Shown here piece by piece: positions 10,980 to 29,467 of a stretch of 64,000 bases of DNA. Origin of the DNA: Papiliotrema nemorosa (Eukaryota; Basidiomycota; Tremellomycetes; Tremellales; Rhynchogastremaceae); the NCBI GenBank assembly GCA_032158125.1, contig JASKOT010000018.1:1-64000 (forward strand), given 5' to 3'. Both the position numbers and the translations under genes were made by a program. A model generated the notes under the pieces. The model searched no databases. It worked only from the letters and a program-made list of their open reading frames with translations, and had not been told where the DNA came from. Each line of letters begins with the position of its first letter. The stretch's first letter is position 1.

Positions 10980-12179
10980 ATGGCCCCGTTCGATCTGGAC
11001 GCTTGTATCGACAAGCTGCGAGATAAGCAGCTGCTCGGGGAAGCTTTGATACGCGAAATATGCGAGAAGACGAAAGAGGTCCTCATGCGGGAGAGCAACG
11101 TGGTCCATATAGCTTCCCCGGTGACCGTTGTCGGCGACATACATGGCCAATTTCATGACCTCATCGAGATCTTTCGTATCGGAGGGTCTGCACCAAGCAC
11201 AAACTATCTCTTCTTAGGTGAGAATGAACCTTGGTGCAAGGCTCTGACTTTCTAGGGGATTATGTTGACAGAGGGCTCCATTCCGTCGAGATCATTTCCC
11301 TGCTCACCTGTCTCAAGCTCCGCTATCCAGAGCGGGTGCAGCTCATACGAGGCAACCACGAATCACGCGCTGTCACTCAGGTAAGTCGACCTGGCGGTGG
11401 ATGATGGAAAAATATCAAAAGAGGCTTGCTAGGCGCGTTACGCCAATGTGAAGTGAGGCGATTCAGACTCTGAGGTAGACTCTCTGAGGAACCCGAGCGA
11501 TCGCCCCACAGAGCGGATATCTGACACTTCTATCCACGTTTTCACAGCTGATTGCAGACATATGGCTTCTACCTCGAGTGCACCCGGAAGTACGGCTCGC
11601 CCTCGGTCTGGCAGTATTTCACCGACATGTTCGACTTTCTGACGCTGAGCGTTGTGATCGATGATGCCATTTTCTGTGTCCATGGCGGTCTAAGTCCTTC
11701 AATACATCACATCGATCAGGTAAAGATCATCGACCGGTTCCGCGAGATTCCGCATGAAGGACCGATGGCGGATCTCGTCTGGTCTGATCCCGATCCGGAG
11801 AAGGAGGACTTTGCAATAAGTCCACGGTACGTCGTCGAGTCCCTGCAGCAGTCTCGAAAGCTCGTTGATTGGTAGGGGAGCTGGCTACACTTTTGGCGCG
11901 TCAATCGTCAAAAAGTTCCTTCACTTGAACGGGATGAATCACATCCTTCGAGCGCATCAGCTGTGCATGGAGGGTTACTCTGTACTTTACGGCGACCAAC
12001 TGAGCACCGTCTGGTCAGCTCCAAATTATTGCTATCGATGTGGCAATATGGCAAGCATTTTAGAAGTTTCGCCAGGCGGCCGAAGATTTTTCAACGTCTT
12101 TGATGCTGCCCCGGAGAACGAGCGGGACGGTCCTGCTCAACAACAGCAGGCCAATAAATCAATAGAGTACTTCTTGTAG
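10980..12179 (+). CDS. PPG1: PP2A-like Ser/Thr phosphatase catalytic subunit, PPG1 type
   Basis: Metal-dependent PPP-family phosphatase. Four exons (10980-11217, 11256-11380, 11558-11826, 11876-12179) total 936 nt, or 311 residues. The active-site signatures are all present: GDIHGQ, GDYVDRG, RGNHES and the later [12 protein letters not shown]. The segment [17 protein letters not shown] and [20 protein letters not shown] resemble PPG1/PP4-like enzymes. The C-terminus is YFL, the carboxymethylation motif of PP2A, PP4 and PP6 relatives that binds Tap42-type regulators. Assignment to PPG1 rather than PP4 or PP6 is by overall similarity and is less certain than the PPP family call. The second intron (177 nt) is long for this genome. 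The stop is 14 bp from that of the convergent methyltransferase. Confidence 0.92.
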
Positions 12180-12193
12180 CATATTGACACGAG

Positions 12194-13095
12194 TCACGAA
12201 TAATCCAATGATGCGAAAAGCTCGTCCACGAACCCAAAATCTCTCCCACGTACAACGCCTTTGACGCCGTTCATGACTTCCCTTTCCGAAGGCATTATCC
12301 ATTCTTCTGTAATGCTCCACCTTCTACACAGATATATCTTTGATCCTTCGGTACCTGTAACAGGGATGGTCTCAAAGTACTTTCCGAGAGCATCGAAAAA
12401 TGATTCTTCCAGTGCGAGTGTTCTGGAGTGATCTGAGCGTCAGATGCGTGATGTGCCATCACTCACATGATACGATTATCGTGGGTCCGAAAGTATCTCC
12501 CGAAGAGACCTCATTAGATTGTGTCAAATGAAGCAGAGTACACAGAAGGGGCGGATAGAGATTCGGAAAGTATATCTACAATGAGTTTCATCGCGAGTTG
12601 GGGACGAACCAGATCACACAGGATGATGAAATCGTATGGACCGAGTGATTTGACGCTGGATGCGTCACTGCCCCATGCAAGTGGCTTGACAACGATTTCT
12701 GCTTGAAATTCCATATCGCGATGCCAGCGTTGCACGCTTTGCTCGCAGAGGGGTACGACGTTGTCCAAATCAGTCAAAACCAGCCGATCATCCTGGAGGA
12801 GATGCCGAGCTAGCTGCAAAGTCGCAACTGCTTGACCTGACCCAAGCTCAATGATCCTACGAGGAGCTGGCGACAAGTGGATTGGGCAGGGGGGGTCGAA
12901 TGAATTGTTTTCGGGGTTGAAGTAATCGATCAGAGGTTTCGAGGCCTCCCAAATCCTTCCAGCTATGCCATACTGCGCGATATCTTTCTGCTGTTCGTGC
13001 AGAGTGTTGTTGCTGATGCTGAAATCTAGTGGATGGATGTCGAGGTGTGGAGGGAAATTGGGGTCATTCAAGGCCATGACATCGTTACTGTTCAT
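12194..13095 (-). CDS. Family-16 (METTL21-like) protein methyltransferase
   Basis: SAM-dependent methyltransferase of the seven-beta-strand METTL21/Methyltransf_16 group, whose members mostly methylate lysines in translation factors and chaperones. The N-terminal half contains GIAGRIWEASKPLIDYF, typical of the family, and motif I IIELGSGQAVATLQLA. Acidic TDLDNV follows, and the post-II motif DLIYFPNLYPPLLCTLLHL appears only after removing an intron whose donor is GTTCGT. Three introns are inferred. The end reads GRDFGFVDELFASLDYS, with the stop at 12194-12196. The substrate cannot be told from sequence. It is divergent from RPL6 and tail-to-tail with the PPG1-like phosphatase. Confidence 0.85.
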
Positions 13096-13405
13096 GTATC
13101 ATCAAACGCTCTTGGACAAGGTTGATTGGAAGAAGACAGTTGAAACTAGCCGTGAGTATCGGGTTTAGTCGAATTTGCCACTCGGACTTCAAGCGCCACA
13201 TGCAAAGACTGGCCTAGCCGGACCAGGATAATCCCGCAATTCTCCGCCACCACGCTCTCATCCTCCCTTCAAGGGGGGGGGGGAGGGCGCTGATTTACCA
13301 GAAAAGTGCCACATTCGATTTCGTCTCACCCACCACAGACAGACCAGACAGCATTGCGAATTCCTATTGCATTCTCCACTTCGACTTTATCCATATCGAC
13401 AAAAG
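13096..13405. promoter_or_regulatory. Divergent promoter of methyltransferase and RPL6
   Basis: Intergenic region with an 11-nt G run at 13273-13283 and a pyrimidine-rich stretch towards the RPL6 5' UTR (about 13320-13405). No TATA box was seen at a normal distance. The RPL6 5'-UTR exon probably ends at 13405. Confidence 0.5.
13273..13283. repeat. Poly(G) run of 11 in divergent promoter
   Basis: Eleven G residues followed by AGGG on the plus strand lie between the divergent methyltransferase and RPL6 genes. It is the same kind of element as those at 10820 and 21746. Confidence 0.9.
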
Positions 13406-13458
13406 GTTTGTCCTCTAGCTACCTCTCAATCAAAGCCTTATCGTTGATTCTGTTCTAG
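13406..13458 (+). other. RPL6: 5'-UTR intron of RPL6 abutting the start codon
   Basis: A donor GTTTGT at 13406 follows AAAAG. The acceptor TTCTAG ends at 13458, directly before ATG at 13459. The sequence has a branch-like TTGATTC and a pyrimidine-rich tail. This is inferred from signals only; 5'-UTR introns are common in fungal ribosomal protein genes. Confidence 0.6.
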
Positions 13459-14287
13459 ATGGCGCGATCGAAGCCCGTGGCACCAAACGTTGGACGTCTC
13501 TCGCGTTCGCAAGTCGCTGCTAAGCGTGGACTGCACAAGGGTCAGTGCAGACCTTTGGGATGATAGGCAATAGGATACTGATCATCGCAGGCAAGAAGAC
13601 CTCGATTGCTCCCGCCAAGGAGGAGAAGCCGGTCCACACTGAGAAAGTCGTGGGAGGAAAGGTCAACGGGGAGAAGCGATTGGTTCCCACCAGCAAGGCT
13701 TCGAAATACTACCCGGCTGAGGATGTTCGACGACCCAAGGTCTCTCGAAAGATTCCAGGAAAGACCGCTCTCCGATCGAGCATCACCCCTGGTACCGTTC
13801 TGATCTTGCTCGCCGGTCGATTCAGCGGCAAGCGAGTTGTGTTCCTCAAGCAGCTCGAATCTGGTTTGTTGCTCGTGAACGGTCCTTTCAAGTGAGTGTC
13901 TATCTCCTGGCCATATCTGATGGGCAGGCTCAACGGTGTACCTCTGCGACGAGTCAGCCAGGCCTATGTTATCGCTACTTCGACTAAAGTCGATATCTCT
14001 TCCGTCACCATTCCCGAATCCATCAACGACTCTTACTTCGCCAAAACCAAGGCCGCAAAGAACACCAAGGAGGGAGAGTTCTTTGGTGAGGGCAAGGAGA
14101 AGAAGGCTTTCCCAGAGGAGAAGAAGTCCGAGCAAAAGGTGATAAACCAACATTTGTCAGGAACTAACTTCAGTCTGTTGACTCAGCTCTCTACGAGGCG
14201 ATCAAAAAGGTCGACAACTTGGCCAAATACCTCAAAGCTTCTTGGGGACTCTCCAAAGGCGACCGATTCCACGAGCTCAAGTTTTAG
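13459..14287 (+). CDS. RPL6: 60S ribosomal protein eL6
   Basis: Large-subunit ribosomal protein eL6. Four exons (13459-13540, 13591-13891, 13928-14138, 14174-14287) total 708 nt, or 235 residues. Family features include the basic N-terminal tail [17 protein letters not shown], the KOW-like core [20 protein letters not shown] followed by [22 protein letters not shown], and the C-terminal [20 protein letters not shown] ending HELKF. Its 3' end faces the ATR kinase gene with a 41-bp gap. The 5' intron that touches the ATG is annotated separately. Confidence 0.97.
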
Positions 14288-14328
14288 CGCGTGGGTTTTC
14301 TCATGATCATGCATGTACTATGGCGGGA

Positions 14329-21547
<7,219 letters not shown>

Positions 21548-21630
21548 GGAGGGCAGAAGACTTGTCTTGAACCGATGTCGCGAGTCATCTGGAGAGATGA
21601 GGGAAAAGGGATGGAAGGGGTGTGTGTGGT

Positions 21631-21652
21631 GAAGAAGAAGAAGAAGAAGAAG
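21631..21652. repeat. (GAA)n microsatellite
   Basis: Seven perfect GAA units, then GGAGGAGG, on the plus strand, lying in the 5' flank of the ATR kinase gene. Confidence 0.9.
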
Positions 21653-21745
21653 GAGGAGGTGTAGGGGATGGGGGGTTGACTGGATTTCCTCTTCCTCGTG
21701 CGCGTGAAATCAGTTCGGTCAACGTTGGCTCGTTCGGAATCAACA

Positions 21746-21761
21746 CCCCCCCCCCCCCCCC
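21746..21761. repeat. Poly(C) run of 16 in the ATR/PAF1 divergent promoter
   Basis: An uninterrupted C run on the plus strand (G run on the other strand) lies about 60 bp upstream of the PAF1 start. Confidence 0.9.
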
Positions 21762-21823
21762 TTGACCACGTCTCTTCCTCTTTCTACACCACTCAAGCAT
21801 CATCATCTGCATTGTACTACACC

Positions 21824-23301
21824 ATGTCTACCAGCAAGAAATCGTGGGTATCTCTCAGTGATTCCTTCCAACTATGAGTCGACTGACTCGTACTTCAGTC
21901 GTCTCGACCTCTTGGTTCGTGTTCGATATCTGAATCCCATCCCTCCCCCGCCGTTTCCGCCAAAGCTCTTCAATCTACCGACCAACATTCACCGTCTGGG
22001 CGAGCCATCCTATCTCGATCATCTTGCCTCATCCACCCCCCTACCCATGCTCGTCGACTCGGAAATGGGTATGCCGTTGGTGTTGAACGACTACGAAAGG
22101 ATTTGGGAAGGACGTGACGAAGGTGAATAGGAGATGTTAAAGTCGCGTCCAGCAACTTTGGCGCTGACAATAGCCATCAACCCTTCTATCGATCCTAATC
22201 GTGTCCATGATCCTACAGATGTGGTCCTCCTCGCCCCGAGCAGGTCCCAAATGGAATCAAATGACAAAACGCCCCTGCCCCCTTCCGATGTATCATGGAT
22301 GCGTTCCTCCAATCTATTCACCCGCAAGGGCGGCGCCAAAAGGGAGGCTCTTAAAACTTTGGAGTGAGCTCCTTGCTTTCCCAGAATCACTTATTCTAGT
22401 CTCGAGCTGGAGGTCGACGCATCGCTCTCTGCGCAAATGTTGGCAATTGAAAAGTCTTTCGCTGCACTGCAGGATTCCGCTATAGCCGACATGAGGCATC
22501 CCGACCCGAAGAAGAGACATCTTTCAGTTGTCGAAGTATGTTTGTTGTTCGGCCTTGTTGCTGACGCCAAGTCGTACGATATTCTGCCCGATTCTGACAC
22601 TTGGGCAAACAGTTATTTCCTAATCAAGTTTCCCGAGCGTCCGGTATGGCATCGATCTGTCCGCCGCTGACCTGCAGGAGTTTGCTTCTCACCGACTGGA
22701 TAAAGCCGTTCTGCGACCTGTGCGAGAGGATGACCAACAATTTATGGAGTATCATTTGCCAGGCGAAAATGACGTGGGAAAACTCGATGAAATGTACTCT
22801 CGACCCATGGACGAGGAGCAATGTCGAGAAGTCCGTACACTCTTGGAGGAGAACCCAGATGACACTGCGCAGCATTTCAATGTGGGGACGACTTTGTCGC
22901 GAAGATTGCTGACGATAGCATGCCACGTATGAGAGAATACGGACGTACGAGGTTTTTACGCAGGATTCCGCAAAGAAGGAGATTTTGCTGGTTATAGATG
23001 AAGGCTCGACCAAGCGTCATAAAGCGGCATACTATAAGGACATCAATCTACGTACAGCTTTGCGCAAGACAAGAGTGCGATGCCGATGCTCCAAAATGCT
23101 AACTCCCAGATGGAGGGCCAAGCCGAACAATGGGACGGTATCCGAGTTGGAGCGCGTGAATCTTTCAGGGAGGAGTTGGAAGCACGGGGAAAACTCGGTG
23201 CAGTGACCAACGAACCAAACTGGATCAACGAACAGTTGCGTGGAATTAGGGGTACAAACGATGCTGAGCGACTGGGAGAGGGTATGGAGGAGCCGTCATA
23301 G
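21824..23301 (+). CDS. PAF1: Paf1, RNA polymerase II-associated factor 1
   Basis: Scaffold of the Paf1 complex, which couples elongating RNA polymerase II to histone H2B ubiquitination and H3K4/K36 methylation. Eight exons (21824-21843, 21899-22122, 22174-22363, 22400-22535, 22572-22643, 22678-22926, 22964-23074, 23110-23301) total 1194 nt, or 397 residues. The conserved N-terminus reads SRLDLLVRVRYLNPIPPPPF. YLDHLASSTPLPMLVDSEMG then matches the family's L-P-M-D segment, and the WMRSSNLFTRKGGAKREALK and YDILPD stretches fit further on. The C-terminal KAAYYKDINLRTALRKTR is the tail typical of Paf1. One caution: around 22,850-22,930 two frames are open, and I chose the one that keeps the reading frame without an extra intron. 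The stop is 9 bp from the NBP35 stop. Confidence 0.88.
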
Positions 23302-23310
23302 ATGTCATGA

Positions 23311-24417
23311 CTAGTCATCGCCCAGCTGATCCCTAATGCGTTGTACAATGTCTATGTAGGCTGTGGTAGCGGGACTATCTGGAAACTCGTCCAGAAAGCT
23401 CAATCCTTGATCGCAAGTCATCCCTATCCTTGGGTCCAAAGGGACCTTTCCCAACACCTCTATTCCCAGTTCCTTTCCCATCGCCTCGGCTCCCCCGGTA
23501 GTAGGAGCGAAAATCTGACTCTCCGTCTTGCAAGAAGGACAGACGAAACCCGACATGTTCTCGACTAACCCCAGGATAGGTATTCCTACTTTACGGCAAA
23601 AGTCGATTTCCTTGCGAACGTCTTGTAATGCTACCTCTTGTGGCGTCGTGACAAGCACAGCCCCATCGATTCCCGTCTCCTTGAGGTATTGTACTATGCT
23701 TAAATGCTCGTCGCTGGTTCCAGGAGGTGTGTCGATGACCATGTAATCAAGATCGCCCCATTCGACATCCTTCAGGAATTGTTTTATTAAGCCATTTTTC
23801 TTCGGGCCTCGCCATATAACGGCATCGGATGCCGAAGGTAGAAGAAATCCGATAGACATTACTGCGAGATTATCTTGAGCGTAAGCAGGGGACCAGCCCG
23901 AGGACGAGGTGTGGATGGTGGAGGATGACAGGCCCATAAGAAGGGGAATCGAGGGACCGCAAATGTCAACATCCATAACGCCAGTCTAAACGTCAGAAAC
24001 CTCTTCACTGCCGTTGCAGAATCTTTCTGACCTGTAATTCTTCGTCTGCTGCCAAAGCCCATGACAGTCCAGCTGAAAATGTACTCTTGCCCACTCCACC
24101 TTTGCCCGAGAGGACCAAGATCTTTCTCTTGACCGACCGCATGCGTTCCCGTATCAAGGGTAAATCGGGGTCAGGACCTTTTGGCCCTTCTGCGCACACT
24201 GATTGATTCGGACATCCTTCGCAGGCGTCTGCTTTGCCAGCTTGCGTTGATTCGATGCCCTGAGTTGGATTAGTCAGAATGATGGGAGAGAATCGTTTCA
24301 ATCACATACCGGGCAATGTTCCGGAGCGTTTTCGGGGACAGTCGATGGGAGAGCTGTTGACGACGAAACAAAGGGCAGAGGAGAGGGCGGGGCAATAACT
24401 CTAGGTGTGACAATCAT
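23311..24417 (-). CDS. NBP35: Cytosolic Fe-S cluster assembly ATPase Nbp35
   Basis: P-loop NTPase scaffold of the cytosolic iron-sulfur assembly machinery, acting with Cfd1 to pass 4Fe-4S clusters to extramitochondrial apoproteins. The N-terminal ferredoxin-like cysteines are seen in EHCP...[13 protein letters not shown] (C-x13-C-x2-C-x5-C), which separates Nbp35 from Cfd1. The deviant Walker A is [11 protein letters not shown], the [16 protein letters not shown] and [13 protein letters not shown] motifs follow, and the C-terminal bridging pair is in [11 protein letters not shown]. Introns are inferred near 23,980 and 24,260. The start ATG at 24415-24417 gives [16 protein letters not shown]. 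It sits in tandem with the phosphoketolase gene (242 bp apart) and tail-to-tail with PAF1. Confidence 0.95.
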
Positions 24418-24658
24418 GGATGCGCTAGAGTGAAAGCCTACAATGAGGCGAAGATTGATGAACCAAATATCTGGCGGATGTCGTTGCCGCTCAGTGGCGA
24501 CCGCCGGTCGAATAGGCAACCTCTAGTCAGGCCATTTGGATCAAGCGCAAGTGGTCACTCTACTCATGGACAAGAAGCCGTCCTCAGGGTCACCTATCGA
24601 TACATGTATGCATATGGCAAAGAGAAATCACAATAGATAACAGAACGGCTCGCCGTCC

Positions 24659-27653
24659 CTAGATCTTAATCTCGGGAATTTCACCGCACCATTGAGGATC
24701 TTCACCGTGTTCAATCGTATACTTTTCGTGGAGAACCAGCTGATGCTTCCAGAAGCTGCTGAGCTCATGAGCCTTGGTGTTAATAGGGTGGTTGGGCTGC
24801 ATTTTCACCAATCGTTGAACCGCCAGATCCGCAAGGGTGTAACGGGACACGTTGTTGAGTCGTAGCATCGAATACGGTGTCGTTGTTGTGCCCTCCTCGA
24901 TGTAACCTCGGATATCGATCTACAATCAGTAGCAAGCCTTGCAAATGACCTACTCGTGACCTCGAGACATGTGACTTTCGGCTGAACAACAATCCGCTCA
25001 GGTCTTTGGGGAAGCCGTGAAAGTTGAAGATGACTGGTTTGTCTGCGGTGAACAGGCTGTCAAAAGATTCGGCGGTAAGGGCATGAGGGTGCACTCCCGT
25101 CTCGCCCAGGATAAGTAGATCGTTGACGTTGACGACTCGTACCCGGACCCCTTGGTTTCGCAGTATGGCAGCAGCGGCGATCACCTCGAAGGTCACTTCT
25201 ACGCCGCATCCCACCAGTACAACATCCGGGTTGTGTCCCTCGTCAGTCGAGAAACGAGTCCAGACTGAGGCACCCGCGATGCAATGTCGTTCCGCCTATG
25301 AGTCAGCGCCGCCTTGACCACCTCGTACCTCCTCAGGTGTAAGCCATCTGGCGTCAGCTTGATTGTTGTTGCGCAACTCACGTAATGGTGGGATTCTTTG
25401 AGCCAACAACGAGATTGACGTCTGGATGTCAGCAGTGGACGCAGGGTTTCGACTCACTGTTTTTTGACCTCAAGCAATGATCAATCGTACTGACGGATGT
25501 GTTTGCATCGGCTGGCAAGTAGATCCGAGCGAGGTGTCTAGGAAGTGCGATGAAAGATCCTATCAAGCCCGGATTCTGATGAGAGTAGCCGTTGTGTTCC
25601 TGTCGCCAAAGGGTACTGGTCTCGATGTAGGTCAAGCCGGCGACGTCTCCTCGCCATTTGGTCTCCAACGCCATTTTGACAAACTTGGCGTACTGCTCAA
25701 TCATAGTTTGCACGATACCAAGGAAACTGCGGTCAACATCGCACCATAATGCTTCATACCTCTCATAAGATGGGAACAGGGCGTGTCGGCCGGTCAAGGT
25801 GTATCCTTGCATCCACCCCTGGAGGGTGTGCTCGGAGAGCATCTCAATGACCCTACCACCGCTGTTGGCCGTCTGCGGTCAGTACGACCAACGTTCAAGG
25901 CATACCTCTGGGTCCCACTGGAAGTTCCGATGGGTGATCTCCAAACAAGCATCAAGCTTGTTGCTGGTGAGTTCGTCGGGAGAGAAGATTCTAAAGGTCT
26001 CAGGGTTCAACTCGACCACCTTAGCAACATATGCGCCGATCCTGACGTCAACTTAGGCAAACCTCTCACGTACGCTTTCATATTGGACACCTCGTCGCCC
26101 TGTTTGTGCAAAAACTCTTTCCAATCGGGTGTCTTGAGAGGCTTGAAACCACGATAAGTTTCCTCTACCATACCCATTCGACGGTTGGTGTCCCGGGGTA
26201 TGATGCGAAGGGCAGACTCGGAGATAAAACTGGCAGCTTTGTTTGAGACCTCTCGGCTTTGCGGGTGTTTTGCGTCAACCTTGGTATTGAAGAGTTCCTT
26301 TGGGTGGTACGACTCGAGCCACTTGACGAGAAGTTCAAACTCGCCGTCATTGGAGACAGCTTGGGGCAGAGGCACCTGGTGAGCTCGCCAGCTGCCCTCG
26401 ATCGCGTTCCCTTCGGACTTGACAGGACCACTCCAGCCCTTCGGCGTCCGCATGATGATCAAAGGCCATCGAGGCTTAGTGATGGGCTTCCCACTTCGAG
26501 CTGCAGTTTGGATTTTCTTGATCTCTTTAAGAGCCCAATCCATGGACGCAGCCATATCGTAGTTGATCGCCACGTCATGATCGTGAGTGGAAGGGGCCGC
26601 GCCGTATTCCACGATTCGTACTTGGTAGCCGTAACCGGTGTACAAGCAGGCGATCTCCAGATTGTCCATGGTACCAGGGATCGTTCGTTCTCCAATCTTG
26701 TACCCATTCACGTGGAGGATAGGTATGACCGCACCTGATTCTGCGGGATCGAGATACTGTAATGAGCATGCTGATGCGAGGATCCCGCACCTTGTGGGCA
26801 TGCCACGCTGTGGCGGTCGGGCCAGTCTCGCTCTCTCCATCCCCAATGACCGCTACGGTGATATGGTTCGGTTTGTCCATCACACTTCCGTATGCTACGG
26901 CAAGGCAGTATCCGAGTTCTCCGCCTTCGTGAATCGCTCCGGGCGTCTCAGCGTTCACCTGGAGTATGAGCGCGACGAACGGAGGAAAGCGGCTTACATG
27001 AGAGGGGAAACCTCCAGGAGAGCTGAAAGCTTTGACAAAGGCTTCAATTCCATCGGCGGACATGGGGTATTCTGGATAAAAGTTGGTAATGCTTCCTTCC
27101 AGATATAAGGTGGACAGGAGTGCGGGTGCACCGTGGCCAGGCTGATATCAATATTCATGACCAGTTCCTAGACTCACTCCAGTGAGAAAGATGAACTGAG
27201 GAAAGCTGTCCTCATCTTGGTGTGTCGTGATGAGGTTGTTTGTGTGAGCATAGGCAAAGTTGAGTCCTGGGCAGGTACCCCAATGACCGAGCAAACGAGG
27301 TTTGATATCAGAACGCTCCAAGGGCCGGGTCAGAAGGGCGTTGCTTCTGAGAAAGATCTACAATGTTAGCCGGGGGCCTAACACACGAGGACATGTCTGA
27401 GGCCTACCTGCGCAGCCGCACTGCAAGTCAGCGATTGACGCGCATTTACCACTCACAGATAATTAGCAACCCTCTGGAAATCAAGCAGACCCTCGAGATC
27501 GAGCTTTGACCTGTCCGACTTGAGTTGTTCAATCTCCTTGTCGAGATTGACCAAGAGTTGACCGACGAGATCAGCTGGGAGGGAAGATGGCTTTGGAGGG
27601 GTGACGGCGTCGAACTTTGTGGTAGCCGATGAGGCCAGACCGGTGGTCGCCAT
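24659..27653 (-). CDS. Phosphoketolase (XFP), TPP-dependent
   Basis: Thiamine-diphosphate enzyme that cleaves xylulose-5-phosphate and/or fructose-6-phosphate with phosphate to acetyl phosphate plus an aldose phosphate. Built from several exons between the stop at 24659-24661 and the ATG at 27651-27653, giving roughly 800 residues, the usual XFP length. Signatures: [20 protein letters not shown] near the N-terminus, [16 protein letters not shown], the TPP/metal site [20 protein letters not shown], and [32 protein letters not shown] follows, and the C-terminal part has [13 protein letters not shown]. Fungal phosphoketolases are thought to have come from bacteria; the gene now carries typical local introns and codon use. 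It is divergent from the farnesyltransferase gene. Confidence 0.95.
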
Positions 27654-28293
27654 GGTTTGAACGAGATGAATTGCTAGAGTGACAGGGACAAAGTTGGGAA
27701 AAGTCGAGGTATATATGATGATATGTCGTCGAGCCAAAAGTAGGTCATCAGCTACGTGGGTGGAATATGGGAAACGACCACGCATTCATGCATGGGATGC
27801 GTTTCCACACCAAACCTCTTCGCTCCCCTTTCGAAACCACGCCTCCCCCATGCTGTTCACACCCTCTGGCCAGTGGATCGGCGGGGGTCTCGACCTCTTC
27901 CATGGGCCCACGGCAGCAGCTATACATGCTGCATCCCCCAGTAGTTTGACTGAGTGCGCCCTCTGCCCTTTGCTTTCGCTTTGGCCAGTCATCATCATCA
28001 TCATCATCATCATCCCCCCAATCCAAATGACGTCGCCACTCACTCTTCTGGAATCCGCATGCCGTGAATATGTTACGTAATCTCGGACCCAACGCATCAC
28101 GTGATCCTTTCTCGCCGCCCAGCGGCTCGGCTCCGGTTTACCATCTCCCCTCCACCGGGTAACAGACACCACTGGCACTTTATTGTTCTCCTAATCTTGC
28201 ACCTAGGAAGCCCAGTCTCCCGTCTTGACCTGCATTACATTACCTTTCGCATAGCCCACTGACACTCGATAGTCTCACAGATTCTAAAACACA
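27654..28293. promoter_or_regulatory. Divergent promoter, phosphoketolase / farnesyltransferase alpha
   Basis: A 640-bp region without a credible gene; the overlapping open frames on both strands come from low-complexity sequence. It holds an (ATC)8 run at 27991-28014 followed by six C residues, and a TATATATGATGAT stretch at 27711-27723 about 60 bp upstream of the phosphoketolase start. Confidence 0.5.
27991..28014. repeat. (ATC)8 microsatellite
   Basis: Eight perfect ATC units, directly followed by a C run, inside the divergent promoter between phosphoketolase and farnesyltransferase alpha. Confidence 0.95.
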
Positions 28294-29452
28294 ATGGTAT
28301 ATCTGCCGTTCTTATCCATCAGATGACTTTGCTCATCCCTAGGCAACGCTTTCATCTTATATCCCGATGGCAGACCGCAGCATCTGGTCAGACGTCCGAC
28401 CCGTATTCCAGGATGACGGCCCAAATCCCCTAGTCGCCATCATGTATGCTCAGGAATGTAAGCGACCTATCTTGACGGGCATCTCACCTCAGACCGTGAT
28501 GCGATGGACTATTTTCGGGCAGTCTCTGCCGCCGGAGAGCAATCAGAGCGAGTACTGGACTTGACAGAGACCATCATCAGGCAGAATCCTGCTCATTACA
28601 CAGTGTGGTGAGTGCCTGTGTCCAAAGCTGCGAGCTGATCAACAGGGGATATCGGCTCAAAACACTGTTGGCTCTGCAGAAGGACTTGCAAGGAGAGCTA
28701 GAGTTAATGAATGAATTCGCTCGCGTCAACCTGAAGAGCTATCAAGTTTGGTATGTCTATCCTGGTCGAGTTTTGCTCATCCAGGCACCATCGACTTCTA
28801 CTCATGACTCATCTTTCGCCATCCAACCCATCATCGGAAATCGATTACATCCATGACGCCCTGATACCCGACCCGAAGAATTATCACACATGGGCTTACC
28901 TGCATTGGCTGTACTCGCATTTCTCGGAACTCAGTCGGGTCTCGGACGAACAATGGGATTATGAGGAGACTTGGTGTACAGAAATGCTGCGCACCGATGG
29001 CAGGAATAACAGCGCATGGGGTTGGAGGTGGTTTCTGCGCATCGCTAGGCCAGGTGCAAAGGGGAGGACCAAGAATGAGATTGAGTGAGTTTATGAAGTG
29101 ATAGAGCTGAAGGCAGGTATACTCTCGACACGATACGAAAGATTCCACACAACGTCTCCGCATGGAATTATCTGAGGGGGTGAGTCCATCGTCGTTCCGA
29201 GCTCACTTTAGATTACTCAAAGAACTTGATGTACCCTATACTTCACTTTTAACAGATATTGAACCGTATGCAAAGGGCGAAACGAGAGATGTCAATACGC
29301 CTCTCCCTGTGGCTCATGCAGTCGAATTCTGCGCGGATGCCTTGGTGGAGCAAGGGAGAAAGGAAGAGGCAGCGGACCTTTTCGTTGCGTTGGGCGAAAG
29401 GCACGACAGGATTAGGGCAGCTTATTGGGATTGGAGACGATCTTGTTTGTAA
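28294..29452 (+). CDS. RAM2: Farnesyltransferase/GGTase-I alpha subunit (Ram2)
   Basis: Common alpha subunit of protein farnesyltransferase and geranylgeranyltransferase I, which prenylate CaaX proteins such as Ras and Rho. Seven exons (28294-28296, 28343-28457, 28493-28607, 28646-28750, 28785-29084, 29117-29179, 29212-29452) total 942 nt, or 313 residues. The first exon is only the ATG. PFTA helical repeats are evident: NPAHYTVWGYRLKTL, NLKSYQVWHHRLLL, PKNYHTWAYLHWLYSHF, DGRNNSAWGWRWFL and PHNVSAWNYLRGLL. The C-terminus RIRAAYWDWRR matches the normal end of the family, so the gene appears complete. A second gene on the same strand begins only 15 bp after the stop. Confidence 0.96.
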
Positions 29453-29467
29453 TCACATACTTTCATC

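Larger units (their letters stand above)
21548..21823. promoter_or_regulatory. Divergent promoter of ATR kinase and PAF1
   Basis: This 276-bp region carries a GAA run (about 21631-21652) and a 16-nt C run (about 21746-21761). No TATA-like element was seen close to either start. Confidence 0.5.

Noticed and set aside
22850..22963. Alternative PAF1 model with the frame DDFVAKIADDSMPRMREYG
   Set aside because: It needs an extra 50-nt intron with a weak GTCGAG donor and then leaves no acceptable junction to the conserved C-terminus, whereas the chosen frame closes exactly at 1194 nt. The alternative reading is protein-like, so cDNA should decide.
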